From contig CBFFRQ010000095.1 in assembly GCA_965644315.1 (NCBI GenBank), forward strand, positions 1-64,000: DNA of 64,000 bases, read 5' to 3'. Below are positions 39,253 to 48,392 of this stretch, piece after piece; positions within the stretch are counted from its first letter, which is position 1, and each line of letters starts with the position of its first letter. The position numbers were made by a program, and so were the translations under genes. This stretch comes from Caecitellus pseudoparvulus (lineage: Eukaryota; Bigyra: Bicosoecida). The notes under the pieces were generated by a model. The model was not told the DNA's origin and ran no database searches. It worked only from the letters and a program-made list of their open reading frames with translations.

Positions 39253-39734
39253 GGCTGCTGGTCTGCTGCGGAAACCTGCCAGCCTTCAGGGGTCCATGCG
39301 GATTTTGAGCACGACAGCGTTTCCACTTTGTGTGCACCCTTGCAGGGACTCAGCGGCGCTAGCGGCAGCGAAAAGGCGCAGTGGGGGAAGTGGAGACCCA
39401 ATGGCATGTATCCCGGTGAGCGCTTGTACCTGCCCAGCTCATGACTTTGAGAACGGCCCCCCACAACAGTTCAGTCACCCCCCCTTCGAATTTGCCATCA
39501 CCATGGTTCCGCAAGGCGCCTGCCGGGCCGGCCACCCAGGCACATTCCCGAGCCACCTCACCCCCGCCACACGTGTGGCAGTGCTTGAACACTCGTGCTC
39601 TGTGTGTACCCGTGCAAGGTCACCCCGAGCCCGCGGCGTGCGCACCTGAGCACTGCCGCTGCCCTTCCCGGCGGCCTGGCACACGCCAACCGACATCTGG
39701 GTGCAGGGCGACACCTTGCGCTTGCAGTGCGGCC
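39253..39734. promoter_or_regulatory. Divergent spacer between ECD and PH-B56
   Basis: 482 bp separating two start codons on opposite strands, so it presumably holds both promoters. Open frames here are short and non-protein-like. No individual element could be recognised with confidence. Confidence 0.45.
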
Positions 39735-41773
39735 ATGTCCAGGTCCAGCGCCAAGACCAGCACGGTCTGGTCCGAGAGATCCGGGTACATCCACCTCTGC
39801 GATGGGGGGCGGACGTGGAGCAAGGTTTTCGCCGTGCGTTGTGGTGCCGCCCTCGGCCCTGTTGCCGCACTGGCACGGCCAGTGTTAGGGCACAGCCGCC
39901 ACGCCGCCAACACCACGTCCCACCGCCTGCTCCATAATGGCACAGAGTCTTGCAAAGCACACCCTGAGCATCAGCACTGACCACAAGGTGCGTGCGCGTG
40001 CCGCCGGCGGGGCCGCCGCTAGACTGCACCTCTTCCCCGCACTGCACTTACCATTCCCACCTGCACGCGCCCCGCCGCCGCCGCTGCACCCCGCAGAGTG
40101 GCTCAGTGGTGGCCACACACGACATGCTTGATGCGACTGTGCGCCCTGTGGAAGGTGCAGGCAGCTCCCGGCCGTACGCCTTCGAAGTTCAGGTTGATGT
40201 GCGTGCAGGGCAGCTGCAGCCTGGCGCTGGCGCTGCCGGCACATCCTCACCCGCGCCCACCCTTTCCCTGCACAGGGCACGGCGCACCTCTTTGCCGGCA
40301 GCTCGACGGAGGACCGCGAGCTGTGGCTGACTCGCCTGCACACGTCCACTGTGGCGGGGGAATGGCCCGGCGGCCTCGCCTTCAACGGTCAGCCAGCTCC
40401 GCTGCGCTACAGCACGCTGTCCATTTCAGTGCCTGCCGCCGCTGGTGCCGCTGCTGCAGCAGCGCCAGTGAACCCCCTTGCCGCCACCCACGCCACTCTC
40501 AAGTCTGTGCCCGTGTGGCAGCAGCCAGCGCTGCTGCTGACCAAGCTGCGCCAGTGCAGCGTGCTGTTTGACGGGCCTGAGGGGGCCGGGCCTCCCGCAG
40601 GGCAGGCTGTGGGGGGTGCTGGCGGGCCAGATGACCGCGACGTCAAGCGCCAGGTGCTGCTAGAGCTGGTGGATTTCTGTGACGCGTCGCCCCAGGTGTT
40701 CACGGACTTCCGCGTGCTGGAGGAGGTGTTCGTCATGTGCGTGCTGGGTGGACTGCGAAACGCCCCGCTTGCGCCACACGCCCCACCCCGCCTTTCCTGC
40801 CCCCCACAGGCTGCGCATGAACCTCTTCCGCTCCCTGCCCAAGCCTGACGACTTGGCGGGCGAGGCTGACGATGAGGAGGAGCAGTTCATGGACCAGCAG
40901 TGGCCGCACCTGAGCGTCGTGTATGAGTTCCTCCTGCACGTCGTGACGCAGGACCGCCTGGACCTGGGCGCCAAGAAGAAGGTCATTGACTCCTCCTTCG
41001 TGCGCCAGCTGCTGCTGCTGTTTGACAGCGAGGACATGCGTGAGCGGGATTACCTGAAAACCATCACCCACCGCATCTACTCCAAGCTCACCCAGCGCCG
41101 CGCCCTCATCCGGCGGGTCATCTGCAACATCTTCTTCGAGTTCGTGTACGAGACGGGGCGCCACAACGGCATTGCCGAGATGCTGGAGATCCTCGCCTCC
41201 ATCATCAACGGCTTCGCCGTGCCCATCAAGAAGGAGCACAAGGTCATGCTAGTGCGCGCCTTGCTGCCCCTGCACAAGCCCAAGAACGTCATGGCGTACC
41301 ACCCCCAACTGTCCTACTGCATGGCGCTGTACGTGGCCAAGGACCACCTGCTCACGCAGAGCATCATCCCCGGCCTGCTGCGGTTCTGGCCCACCTCAAA
41401 CTCCGCCAAGCAAATCATGTTCCTGAACGAGCTGGACGATGTCTTTGAGTACGTGCAGGAGGGCGACCTGGAAACCTTCCGCACGCAGCTGTGCCTGCGC
41501 CTGGCCAAGTGCATTGGCGGCCTGCACTTCCAAGTGGCGGAGCGTGCGCTGTGCCTGTGGAACTCAGAGCGTTTCGCGGCACTGTTGCTGGAAGACGGCA
41601 CACACCGCGCAGCAGCCCTGCCGGTGCTGTTCCCCGCCCTCTTCCGCAACTCCGAGTCCCACTGGCACGAGAGTGTGCGTGCCTTGTCCACGCAAGTGCT
41701 GGAGCAGTACATGGACGTGGACCCTGACCTGTACCAGAGCTGTTTGGACAAGGCGCCAGCTGGCTCGAAGTAG
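39735..41773 (+). CDS. PH domain fused to PP2A B56 (B') regulatory subunit
   Basis: Deduced exons: 39735-39833, 39946-39987, 40097-40192, 40276-40736 and 40810-41773 (553 residues; all junction phases fit and donors include GTGCGT). Residues ~15-105 form a PH domain: SGYIHLCDGGRTWSKVFA, then TVRPVEGAGSSRPYAFEVQ, then TAHLFAGSSTEDRELWLTRL with the conserved helix Trp. From ~160 on is the HEAT-like B56 core: LLTKLRQCSVLFDG, MNLFRSLPKPDDL, EEEQFMDQQWPHL, VYEFLLHVV, FEFVYETGRHNGIAEMLE, FAVPIKKEHKVMLVRALLP, YCMALYVAKD and LNELDDVFEYV. B56 proteins select substrates (LxxIxE motifs) for the PP2A phosphatase. Known B56 subunits do not normally carry a PH domain, so this one may be directed to phosphoinositides. 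The catalytic and scaffold subunits are not in the window. Confidence 0.88.
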
Positions 41774-42002
41774 TGCGCGTGCCGGGCGGGGGTGGGCCGC
41801 CGCCCACACCCCGCGCAACGCACTCTTTGCTGCAGGCCACACGAAGCCTGCCACTCGGCCTGACTGTTCCTGGCGGGGCGGGCGCTGCCCTGCCCCGCCC
41901 TCGCCGCTGACGCGGTGCTGCTGACCCTACAAGCGCAGTGTGCCGCCCGCCCGCTGCAGGCAGCTGGGCCTCCAAGACCAATGCATTGCGCGCATCGCTG
42001 GC

Positions 42003-42661
42003 TTACTCGGCAGACAGCAGCTCGATGTCAAACTGCAGGTGGGCGTTCTTGGGAATGCCCCAGGCGGGGAAGCCAGCAGCACCGTAGCCGTACTCAGGCG
42101 ACATGATGAAGGTGGCCGTCTCGCCCACCTTCATGGTCATGACACCCTCGTCCCAGCCCAAGATCACCTGCCTCATGCCAATCTTGAAAGAGAAAGTGGT
42201 CTGCCCGGGGTCCTTGGTGCTCCAGAACTTCTTCCCGGCTGCAGGCGTGTTGGTGCGGGATTGTGGCGGGGTGCAGCGCAAGCCGCCCTCTGCCGCTGGA
42301 CTCACTGGACACGACATACCCTGTGCAGTGCACAGTCACAGTCTGGCCTGCCTGTGCATGGGGCGGGTGGGGCCAGCCGGCTCCGTGCAGCAGTCAGCGG
42401 GCATTCGTTAAAGCAGTCTGGCGCACGAGCGTTGGGCAGCCGTACCTTGGGCGTCTCGCCAGAGCCTGGTGGGTGGAGGGGGTGGGGCAGGCTTGCAGAG
42501 GGCAGGCTTGCACGTCAAGGCAGGAGCTGTGCCCACGCACCTTCAGTGACGACGGTCTTGGTGTAGCCGTCTGACGGCAGCTCAGCGTTGTTGGAAGCCA
42601 TGGTAGATGTGAGCAACAGCAGCAGCAGTGCGCCAGCGGTGAGCAGCTTGCGAGACAGCAT
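42003..42661 (-). CDS. FKBP-type peptidyl-prolyl isomerase with signal peptide
   Basis: Deduced exons: 42661-42541, 42465-42446 (20-bp microexon), 42351-42306 and 42238-42003 (140 residues; phases fit). It starts MLSRKLLTAGALLLLLLTS, a likely cleavable signal peptide, although a second Met (MASNNAEL) could give a cytosolic form. The single FKBP domain reads TVTVHCTGYV, then GKKFWSTKDPGQTTFSF, VILGWDEGVMTMKVGE, YGYGAAGFPAWGIP and FDIELL. The FWSTKDPGQ and GFPAWGIP strings match plant FKBP12s. In human FKBP12 the equivalent of Trp is Asp37, and His87 aligns to Phe, so FK506/rapamycin binding may be weak. The GWDEGV Trp floor and the Tyr of YGYG are kept. It ends without KDEL. It is convergent with PH-B56 (230 bp apart). 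Confidence 0.9.
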
Positions 42662-43033
42662 TACGGCGGGCGGGTGGACGCGGGGTGTGGATTGTGACGG
42701 CGGTGGGTGTGCGTCGGGTCTTGCCTCGGGTGTTCAGTCATTTCCCGGCCGCCTGGCATTGCAGAGTTTCGGTTGGTCGGCCAGGAAGGCACACCCCCCC
42801 AGCACAGCACGCTGCAAGCGCGGCGGCTCAGTCAACGACACCGTCCAAATCGCAGTGTGGTCACGTGCACTCTCGTCCGCCACAACTGGGCGATCGCACT
42901 TGCATGGCTGTGCCCGGAGCGAGCGGCGGCGTTTTGCCCCAGTTTCACCGACGTTTCGCGGCAGTGACTGGCTGCCTCGCGTGCCGGCGCCTCGCCCCGC
43001 CAGAGCCGCTGTTGAGCGAAGGCAGTCTCAACC
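42662..43033. promoter_or_regulatory. Divergent spacer between FKBP and the Cys-rich membrane protein
   Basis: 372 bp between opposing start codons, so presumably a shared promoter region. No specific element is recognised. Confidence 0.4.
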
Positions 43034-44481
43034 ATGGCAGCGAGGCTATGTCGCAGCCTCTGCTACCCGTGCAAAGCCGTCTCCGAGTGCTGTGACGAGT
43101 GCTGCACAAAGTGCTGTGTCACCTGCTGCAATGCCTGCGACGGCTGCTGCAGGGCGGTGGGACAGTGCATGTCGGGGGCGTGTGCCGCCTGCGACAAGTG
43201 CTGCAGCACGCACTGTGCCAGCTGCATGGCCTTCCTGGCGAGGTGAGGGTCGGCTGCAGCGTGCTTCGCTGTGCCCGCGCCTGCGCACGAGCGTTTCCCG
43301 CCGAGCACAGGCCCATGGCAATTTGCACGACATTCACCTTCCTCGTGGGCGGCGGCGGTGGCATCGCGGCGCTGGTGCTGGGGAGTCAGGCCCTGGCGAG
43401 TGGCGGCGGTAACTGCGGTGACCTGCCCGTTTGGCTGCTGGTGCAGGGTGTGCTGATGGCGCTGCAAGTGGCCATGGCGTGCTACCTGCTGTCGCGCCTG
43501 TCCAGGCCGTATGACCGCAGCAACCGCAACGACAGGGACTTCGTCGCACGCATGTCGCACCTGGCATGTGAAGACTGCGGCGTGGCGCTGTACATTCTCG
43601 CACTCATCCTCATGTTGGCGTGGCAGATCGTCGGCAGCGTGTGGCTGCTGCAAGCCCCCGCCAACTGTGACTCCGACACGCTGCTGGCGGCGGAGATGCT
43701 GCTGGCCCTCATGTGGCTGGTGCTGGGCCTGGGCGCAGCCATGATCACCGTGCGTTACTACCACGCCTGGTGCGTTGTGCGTTGCTGCCCGGAGGTCATG
43801 CGCGGGCCATGGGCGCCTTTCCTGCGGGGGTGCTGCCCCTGCTTCGTGCCCAGCCAAGCCGACATTGACCTGTACACCAAGCAGCCAGCGTCACCCGCAC
43901 CAGCGCCCACGGGCGCCAGTCGACACCCCCCCGCGCAGCCCCACACAGCTGTGTCGGTGCCCCCCCCACACCCTCAACCAGAGGCGGCAGGCATGTCCAA
44001 ACGCACAGGGGCACATGGTGGCCACCCCACCATTGCGGGCCCAGCCTACAACGCGACAGGGGCTGTGCCAGTGGCGAGGCAGACACAGGGGCCGGGCGTG
44101 AACACGGGCAAGTCAGCGCGCCCCAACGCAGCGGCGAGCTTTCCGGCTGACGCGCTGGCCACGAGTCAAGCTGCGCCCCAGCCACAACGCGCCAGCCACG
44201 TGTACGTCACCCCAGCGCCCGCTCCTGCCCCTGCCAGGGTGAGTGTGCCAGTGGGGGTGGTGCCTGTCACGAGCAAGTCTCCAGCTCCAGCTCCAGCCGC
44301 TGCCGGCAGTGGAGGTGGTGGTTCAGGGGCCCACGAGCCGTCTGTGGCAGACAAGGCCACTGCAGCTGCTTCGGCCGTGGCAGGCGCCGTCAGTGCGTGG
44401 TGGAAGGGCGGCGGGAAGGAGCCCAAGGGCAAGCCGCGAGAACCAGTGAAGGGGCATGCGCCGTCGTCTGGGGTGTGGTGA
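43034..44481 (+). CDS. Cys-rich four-helix membrane protein with Pro/Ala-rich tail
   Basis: Exons 43034-43242 and 43311-44481 (donor GAG|GTGAGG, acceptor CACAG, phase consistent; 459 residues). The first ~70 residues have about 20 cysteines, mostly in CC pairs (ECCDECCTKCCVTCC, DGCCRAVGQC), a pattern suited to multiple palmitoylation or metal/disulfide clustering. About four hydrophobic segments follow: TFLVGGGGGIAALVLG, VWLLVQGVLMALQVAMACYL, CGVALYILALILMLAW and LLALMWLVLGLGAAMI. A second Cys cluster (WCVVRCC, RGCCPCF) precedes a ~200-residue Pro/Ala/Ser tail. The function is not recognised. It resembles small multipass proteins of protists only in general layout. Confidence 0.7.
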
Positions 44482-44702
44482 GCGCGACCACTGGTCAATT
44501 TACAAGGTCATCACTGCCCCACACGGTTAGCCCCCCTGCCCAGCCCACGCCAGGCTGGTGTGGGAGCCGCCCCGAGCAGCCAACCCTCGCTTTCTGTGCT
44601 GCTCTGCGCATCCGTTCGCGATCTCCCCCGCACTGCCTGCTGCAGCGTGCTTGCCAGGGGTGACAGCGTTGTGCCACGTGCAGGAGACCTTCATCCGCAG
44701 TC

Positions 44703-47700
44703 ATGTCGAGTGTGTCCCAGGCGGAGGTGCAGCAGTTCGACGCCATCGCGCAGCTGGCGCTGAACCCTCCGCCGCAAGGCAGCAGCGCGGAATTAGCTCA
44801 GCAACACGCCTCTGCCACGGCCACCATCAAGGCCTTCCAGTCGAGCCCAGACGCGTGGAAAAAGGCACTCGTCCTGCTCCAAGCATCGGCATCCACGTTC
44901 ACACCCTTTGTCTGCCTGCAGGTGTGTCACGCCGCCCGCGCTCGCCGCTTTCACCGCTCGCGGACACTTTCTCGCCGCTGCCTGGCCCGGCCTGCGCAGA
45001 CAATTGAAGGCTTTGCCAACTCACAAGCGTACCGCAGCGCGCCTGCCGCCACTCGGGCCCCTCTGGGACGGCAGTTTCTGGACACCATGGTCAGCATCCT
45101 CGCCAGCGTGGGGCACAACACGGCCCGCCGTGCCGCTGTGCGCAGCATTTTGCGCAAGGCAGCAGCCGTCCTGGCCCTGCTCCTGCGCCTGAACTTCCTG
45201 GACGCCTGGCGCAGCGGCGTGCAGGACTGCATCGCCGCCGTGCGCTCCCCTGACGTCTGTGACTTCGTCATCACCGCCCTGCAGAACCTGAGCGAGGACC
45301 TGGTCGTGCGCAGCACGGGCGCAGAGAAGGCCCACAGCGACGCCGTGAAGGACGCTCTACGAGACGACGCGGGGGGCCTGCCCGCCATGGCACAGTTCTG
45401 CCTGTCCGCCCTGACGACCTACGCGTCCGAGGCGCCGTACACCGCCCACAACGTCCTGCGCCTGCTGGCCGAGCTAGTGGACTGGGCAGACATCACGCTG
45501 GTGGTGAACGCCTCCCTGCTGCCACACCTGCAGTCCCTGCTGACCGTGTCCACGGCAGAGCTGCGGCAGGCGGCAGTGGGCGTGTATGCGGCGGCGGTGA
45601 ACAAGGGCAAGCCCCACGCAGCGCACGTGGAAGTGATCAACAGCCTCGGAGTCATCGGCGCCCTCTCATCCCTCGCACTAGGGGATGCCGCCGACCCCGA
45701 CGAGGCGGACTTCAACCAGGAAGTAGCGGCACTCATCACCAGCATCGGGAAGGAGCTACTGCGCGCTGGGGACTCGCCCTCTGTCCTCTCCACGCCGGCC
45801 CTCGCTGCCGTCACTGCAGAGCAGCTGTCCGCTCTGCTGGCCCTGGCCCTGCGAATCTTCAGCCAGCCGCTGTACGGCTACGGCACTGCATATGCGTTGA
45901 TGCCCCTGTGGGACGCAGTGATGGCCTTCTGGCGCGCTTCGGCAGGCGGTGCCGGCGTGCCGAAGAAACACGGCAGCACTGACGGCACCGGCAGCTGCGC
46001 CGGGCAACCCGCTGGCGTGGCGCTGGGGTCGGTGCTGGAGCAAGCGCTGCTGCAGCTGGTGCAGCGGTGCAGGTACCCTGACGGCTTCGAGCCTTTGGAC
46101 GACAGTCTGGAGGAGGAGGGGGAGGCGCTCATTTCCCTGCGGCACGTCGCTCGGGGGCTGTTGGTGGAGGTGACCAAGGTGTCCCCCAAGATCACCCTGA
46201 CCCTGCTGCTGAAGGTGGCGGGGGCCAGCCCGCCACCTCCCGGCTCGCCAGACACGGAGAGCCCCTCTGCAGGGAACGCTGGCGTCCTGACGCAGCTGTC
46301 TGCCCTGGCGCCCGGCGAGCGGGAGCTGATCCTGTGGCTGGCATGGCTGTGGGGGGAGGGCGCCATGGGAGCTGGGCAGGGCGTGCAGCGCACAGAGCCC
46401 CTGCCCTGGCTGCTCACGTGCCTCTTTCACGGCGCCCTGGGCGGCCTGGCCGACGTGCCTTCCCAGCTGGCCTTCCTGGACTTCGCAGTGCGGTACTACT
46501 GGGTGCTGTGCTCGCCCCAGCGCAGCGGCACCCTGCTGCCTGCCGTGCTGGGCGTGGCACTGGGAGAAGGGGGCGTCGCGTCGCCGTCCCAGGCAGTGCG
46601 GCGGCGAGGCGCCTTTGTCGCGGGGCGCCTGACCAAGCTCGTGGCCAAGGAAGGCGGCCAGGCAGTGCTCGCGCCCCATGTGCAGGCGCTGGTGCGTACG
46701 GCCCTGCCCCACACCAAGTTCACCTACGCTCCCCCCGGCACGGGCGGCAAGGCGGTGGGCGGCATCACCACTGGCACTTCCCTGGAGCCTGCCGACCAGG
46801 GGCACTTGTTTGAGCTCATCGGGCACATCCTGGCGCAGCAGTGGATGCCGGCCGAGCAGGCGGCGGCGGATGCCGTGGCGGTCATCTCACCGCTCCTGGC
46901 CGACGCGAATCGGGGCAGTGTGCTGGCGCAGCAGGCCATGGCGAGTGTACAGGGTGCGGCGGCTCATGCCGCGGCAGGGGCGGTGCCGTCTGATGAGGAG
47001 GCTGATGGCGGCACGGGGGTGGGGCTGTGGCTGGGGCACAGCCTCGCCTGCATCGGCCACGTGCTGAAAGGCTTTGACTCGCCCGTGCCCGCCCTGAACA
47101 GCACACTGGACGCCACGCTCACCCTGGCCTGGCAAGTGCCCACCCTGCTGCCCACTCACGTCGCCCTGCGTGCCAAAGCCATCTTCCTCACCCGTCGCAT
47201 GATCCCCCTGCTGGGAGATGCCCTGCTGCAGGTGCTGCCACGGGGGCTGGGTGTGTTCCTGGACACCAACCGTGGGGCGGCGCTGGTGGATGTGCTGGGC
47301 CTCGTGAAGCGCTGCCTGGACGCGTACAGGGAGCGGTTTGTGCCGCTGCTAGCGCAGGTGTTCCCAGGCCTCGTGCAGCGGGTGTGGCTGGCAGTGACTC
47401 CTGCCGTGGACGCAGCGCGCGCTCACAACCAGCTGCAGGCAGCCAAAGCGGCTGGCTCTGCAGCCGCCTCCGAGCGCGTCGTGCGTTCGGAGGCCGCCCA
47501 GGAAGGCTCCCGCCTGTTCAGTTCGTACTTGGGCCTGCTGGGGCGCATGGCTGCGCTGCGCTTTGGCGCCGACGCCATGTGGGGCGCAGTGCAAGGCGGC
47601 CAGCCGTCGGCCCCCGCCACCTTGAAAGAAATCCTGGACGGCACCACCAGCGTTGCGCTGAGCACGTTCAGTGACCCGAAGGCAGCCTCTGCCGCTGTGC

Positions 47701-48248
47701 ACTTGTACGCAGACCTGGTGTGCGCATGGCTGCCGCAGCACGCGCTTGCCGCCAGCCGTGAGACGGCCAAGGATGCCACGCCCAAGAAGAAGCCGCTGCT
47801 GCTGGCCGATGACTCCAGCGACGCAGGGTCAGACCACCCAGGCAGCAGTGCCGGCAGTGCAGCACCGCTGTCGCCCGACCACCTGTCGGTCTTCATCAGC
47901 GTGCTGCGGGATGTGTGGGTGCCGCTGTCGCTGCGTGTGTTCCTGCGGACCGAGCTGCCGCTTACAGACAGCGGCATGGCGGGGCTGGCAGTGGACGTGG
48001 CGGCATTCCACATGAAGTGCGCTGACCACCTGGGCTTGTCCAACACAGACCCCTCCGCTGGCGCCGCAGGCGTGTCGTTCTGCCAGCTGCTGGCGAGCAC
48101 CACGCTGCCTGGGCTGGGCGTGCCGTCAGGTCTGGCCAGCGAGTACGCCCAGCACCTGCACGCTGCGACGGTGTCCAAGGAGACGGCGCCCCATCGGGCG
48201 CTGGGGGATGTGTTGCTGCGTCTCGCGGGCGCTCTGCGGGGGCAGTGA
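44703..48248 (+). CDS. XPOT: Exportin-T-like tRNA export receptor
   Basis: HEAT-repeat karyopherin likely to carry tRNA with RanGTP from nucleus to cytoplasm. It starts at ATG 44703. The frame is open throughout, but 44922-44999 (78 bp, GTGTGT to GCGCAG) looks like an unspliced in-frame intron. Removing it joins PFVCLQ to TIEGFAN, the exportin LQTIE-like N-terminal helix, and leaves ~1,155 residues. Diagnostic segments: FLDTMVSIL, WRSGVQDCIAAVRS, VDWADITLVVN with LLPHLQSLL, and LRQAAVGVYAAAVNKG, matching the exportin-T/Los1/PAUSED pattern (W-DI-LI-N, LR-A, V-KGM). The C-terminal two thirds are Ala/Leu-rich helices with an acidic Ser-rich linker near 47800. Other exportins (XPO5, XPO1) are alternatives, but their signatures fit less well. 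Confidence 0.78.
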   Translation: MSSVSQAEVQQFDAIAQLALNPPPQGSSAELAQQHASATATIKAFQSSPDAWKKALVLLQASASTFTPFVCLQVCHAARARRFHRSRTLSRRCLARPAQTIEGFANSQAYRSAPAATRAPLGRQFLDTMVSILASVGHNTARRAAVRSILRKAAAVLALLLRLNFLDAWRSGVQDCIAAVRSPDVCDFVITALQNLSEDLVVRSTGAEKAHSDAVKDALRDDAGGLPAMAQFCLSALTTYASEAPYTAHNVLRLLAELVDWADITLVVNASLLPHLQSLLTVSTAELRQAAVGVYAAAVNKGKPHAAHVEVINSLGVIGALSSLALGDAADPDEADFNQEVAALITSIGKELLRAGDSPSVLSTPALAAVTAEQLSALLALALRIFSQPLYGYGTAYALMPLWDAVMAFWRASAGGAGVPKKHGSTDGTGSCAGQPAGVALGSVLEQALLQLVQRCRYPDGFEPLDDSLEEEGEALISLRHVARGLLVEVTKVSPKITLTLLLKVAGASPPPPGSPDTESPSAGNAGVLTQLSALAPGERELILWLAWLWGEGAMGAGQGVQRTEPLPWLLTCLFHGALGGLADVPSQLAFLDFAVRYYWVLCSPQRSGTLLPAVLGVALGEGGVASPSQAVRRRGAFVAGRLTKLVAKEGGQAVLAPHVQALVRTALPHTKFTYAPPGTGGKAVGGITTGTSLEPADQGHLFELIGHILAQQWMPAEQAAADAVAVISPLLADANRGSVLAQQAMASVQGAAAHAAAGAVPSDEEADGGTGVGLWLGHSLACIGHVLKGFDSPVPALNSTLDATLTLAWQVPTLLPTHVALRAKAIFLTRRMIPLLGDALLQVLPRGLGVFLDTNRGAALVDVLGLVKRCLDAYRERFVPLLAQVFPGLVQRVWLAVTPAVDAARAHNQLQAAKAAGSAAASERVVRSEAAQEGSRLFSSYLGLLGRMAALRFGADAMWGAVQGGQPSAPATLKEILDGTTSVALSTFSDPKAASAAVHLYADLVCAWLPQHALAASRETAKDATPKKKPLLLADDSSDAGSDHPGSSAGSAAPLSPDHLSVFISVLRDVWVPLSLRVFLRTELPLTDSGMAGLAVDVAAFHMKCADHLGLSNTDPSAGAAGVSFCQLLASTTLPGLGVPSGLASEYAQHLHAATVSKETAPHRALGDVLLRLAGALRGQ

Positions 48249-48392
48249 CGGTGGAGCCATGCATTGTATGCCAATGAAGGCTCAAGGGGGGGGCGGGGCA
48301 AGTTGGGTGTGTGTGTCCAGCTGCCTTGGACACTCGCCAACAACCCGTCCGCCCTCCCGGTAAATTCACATAAGTGTTCACAGGTGCTCTGC

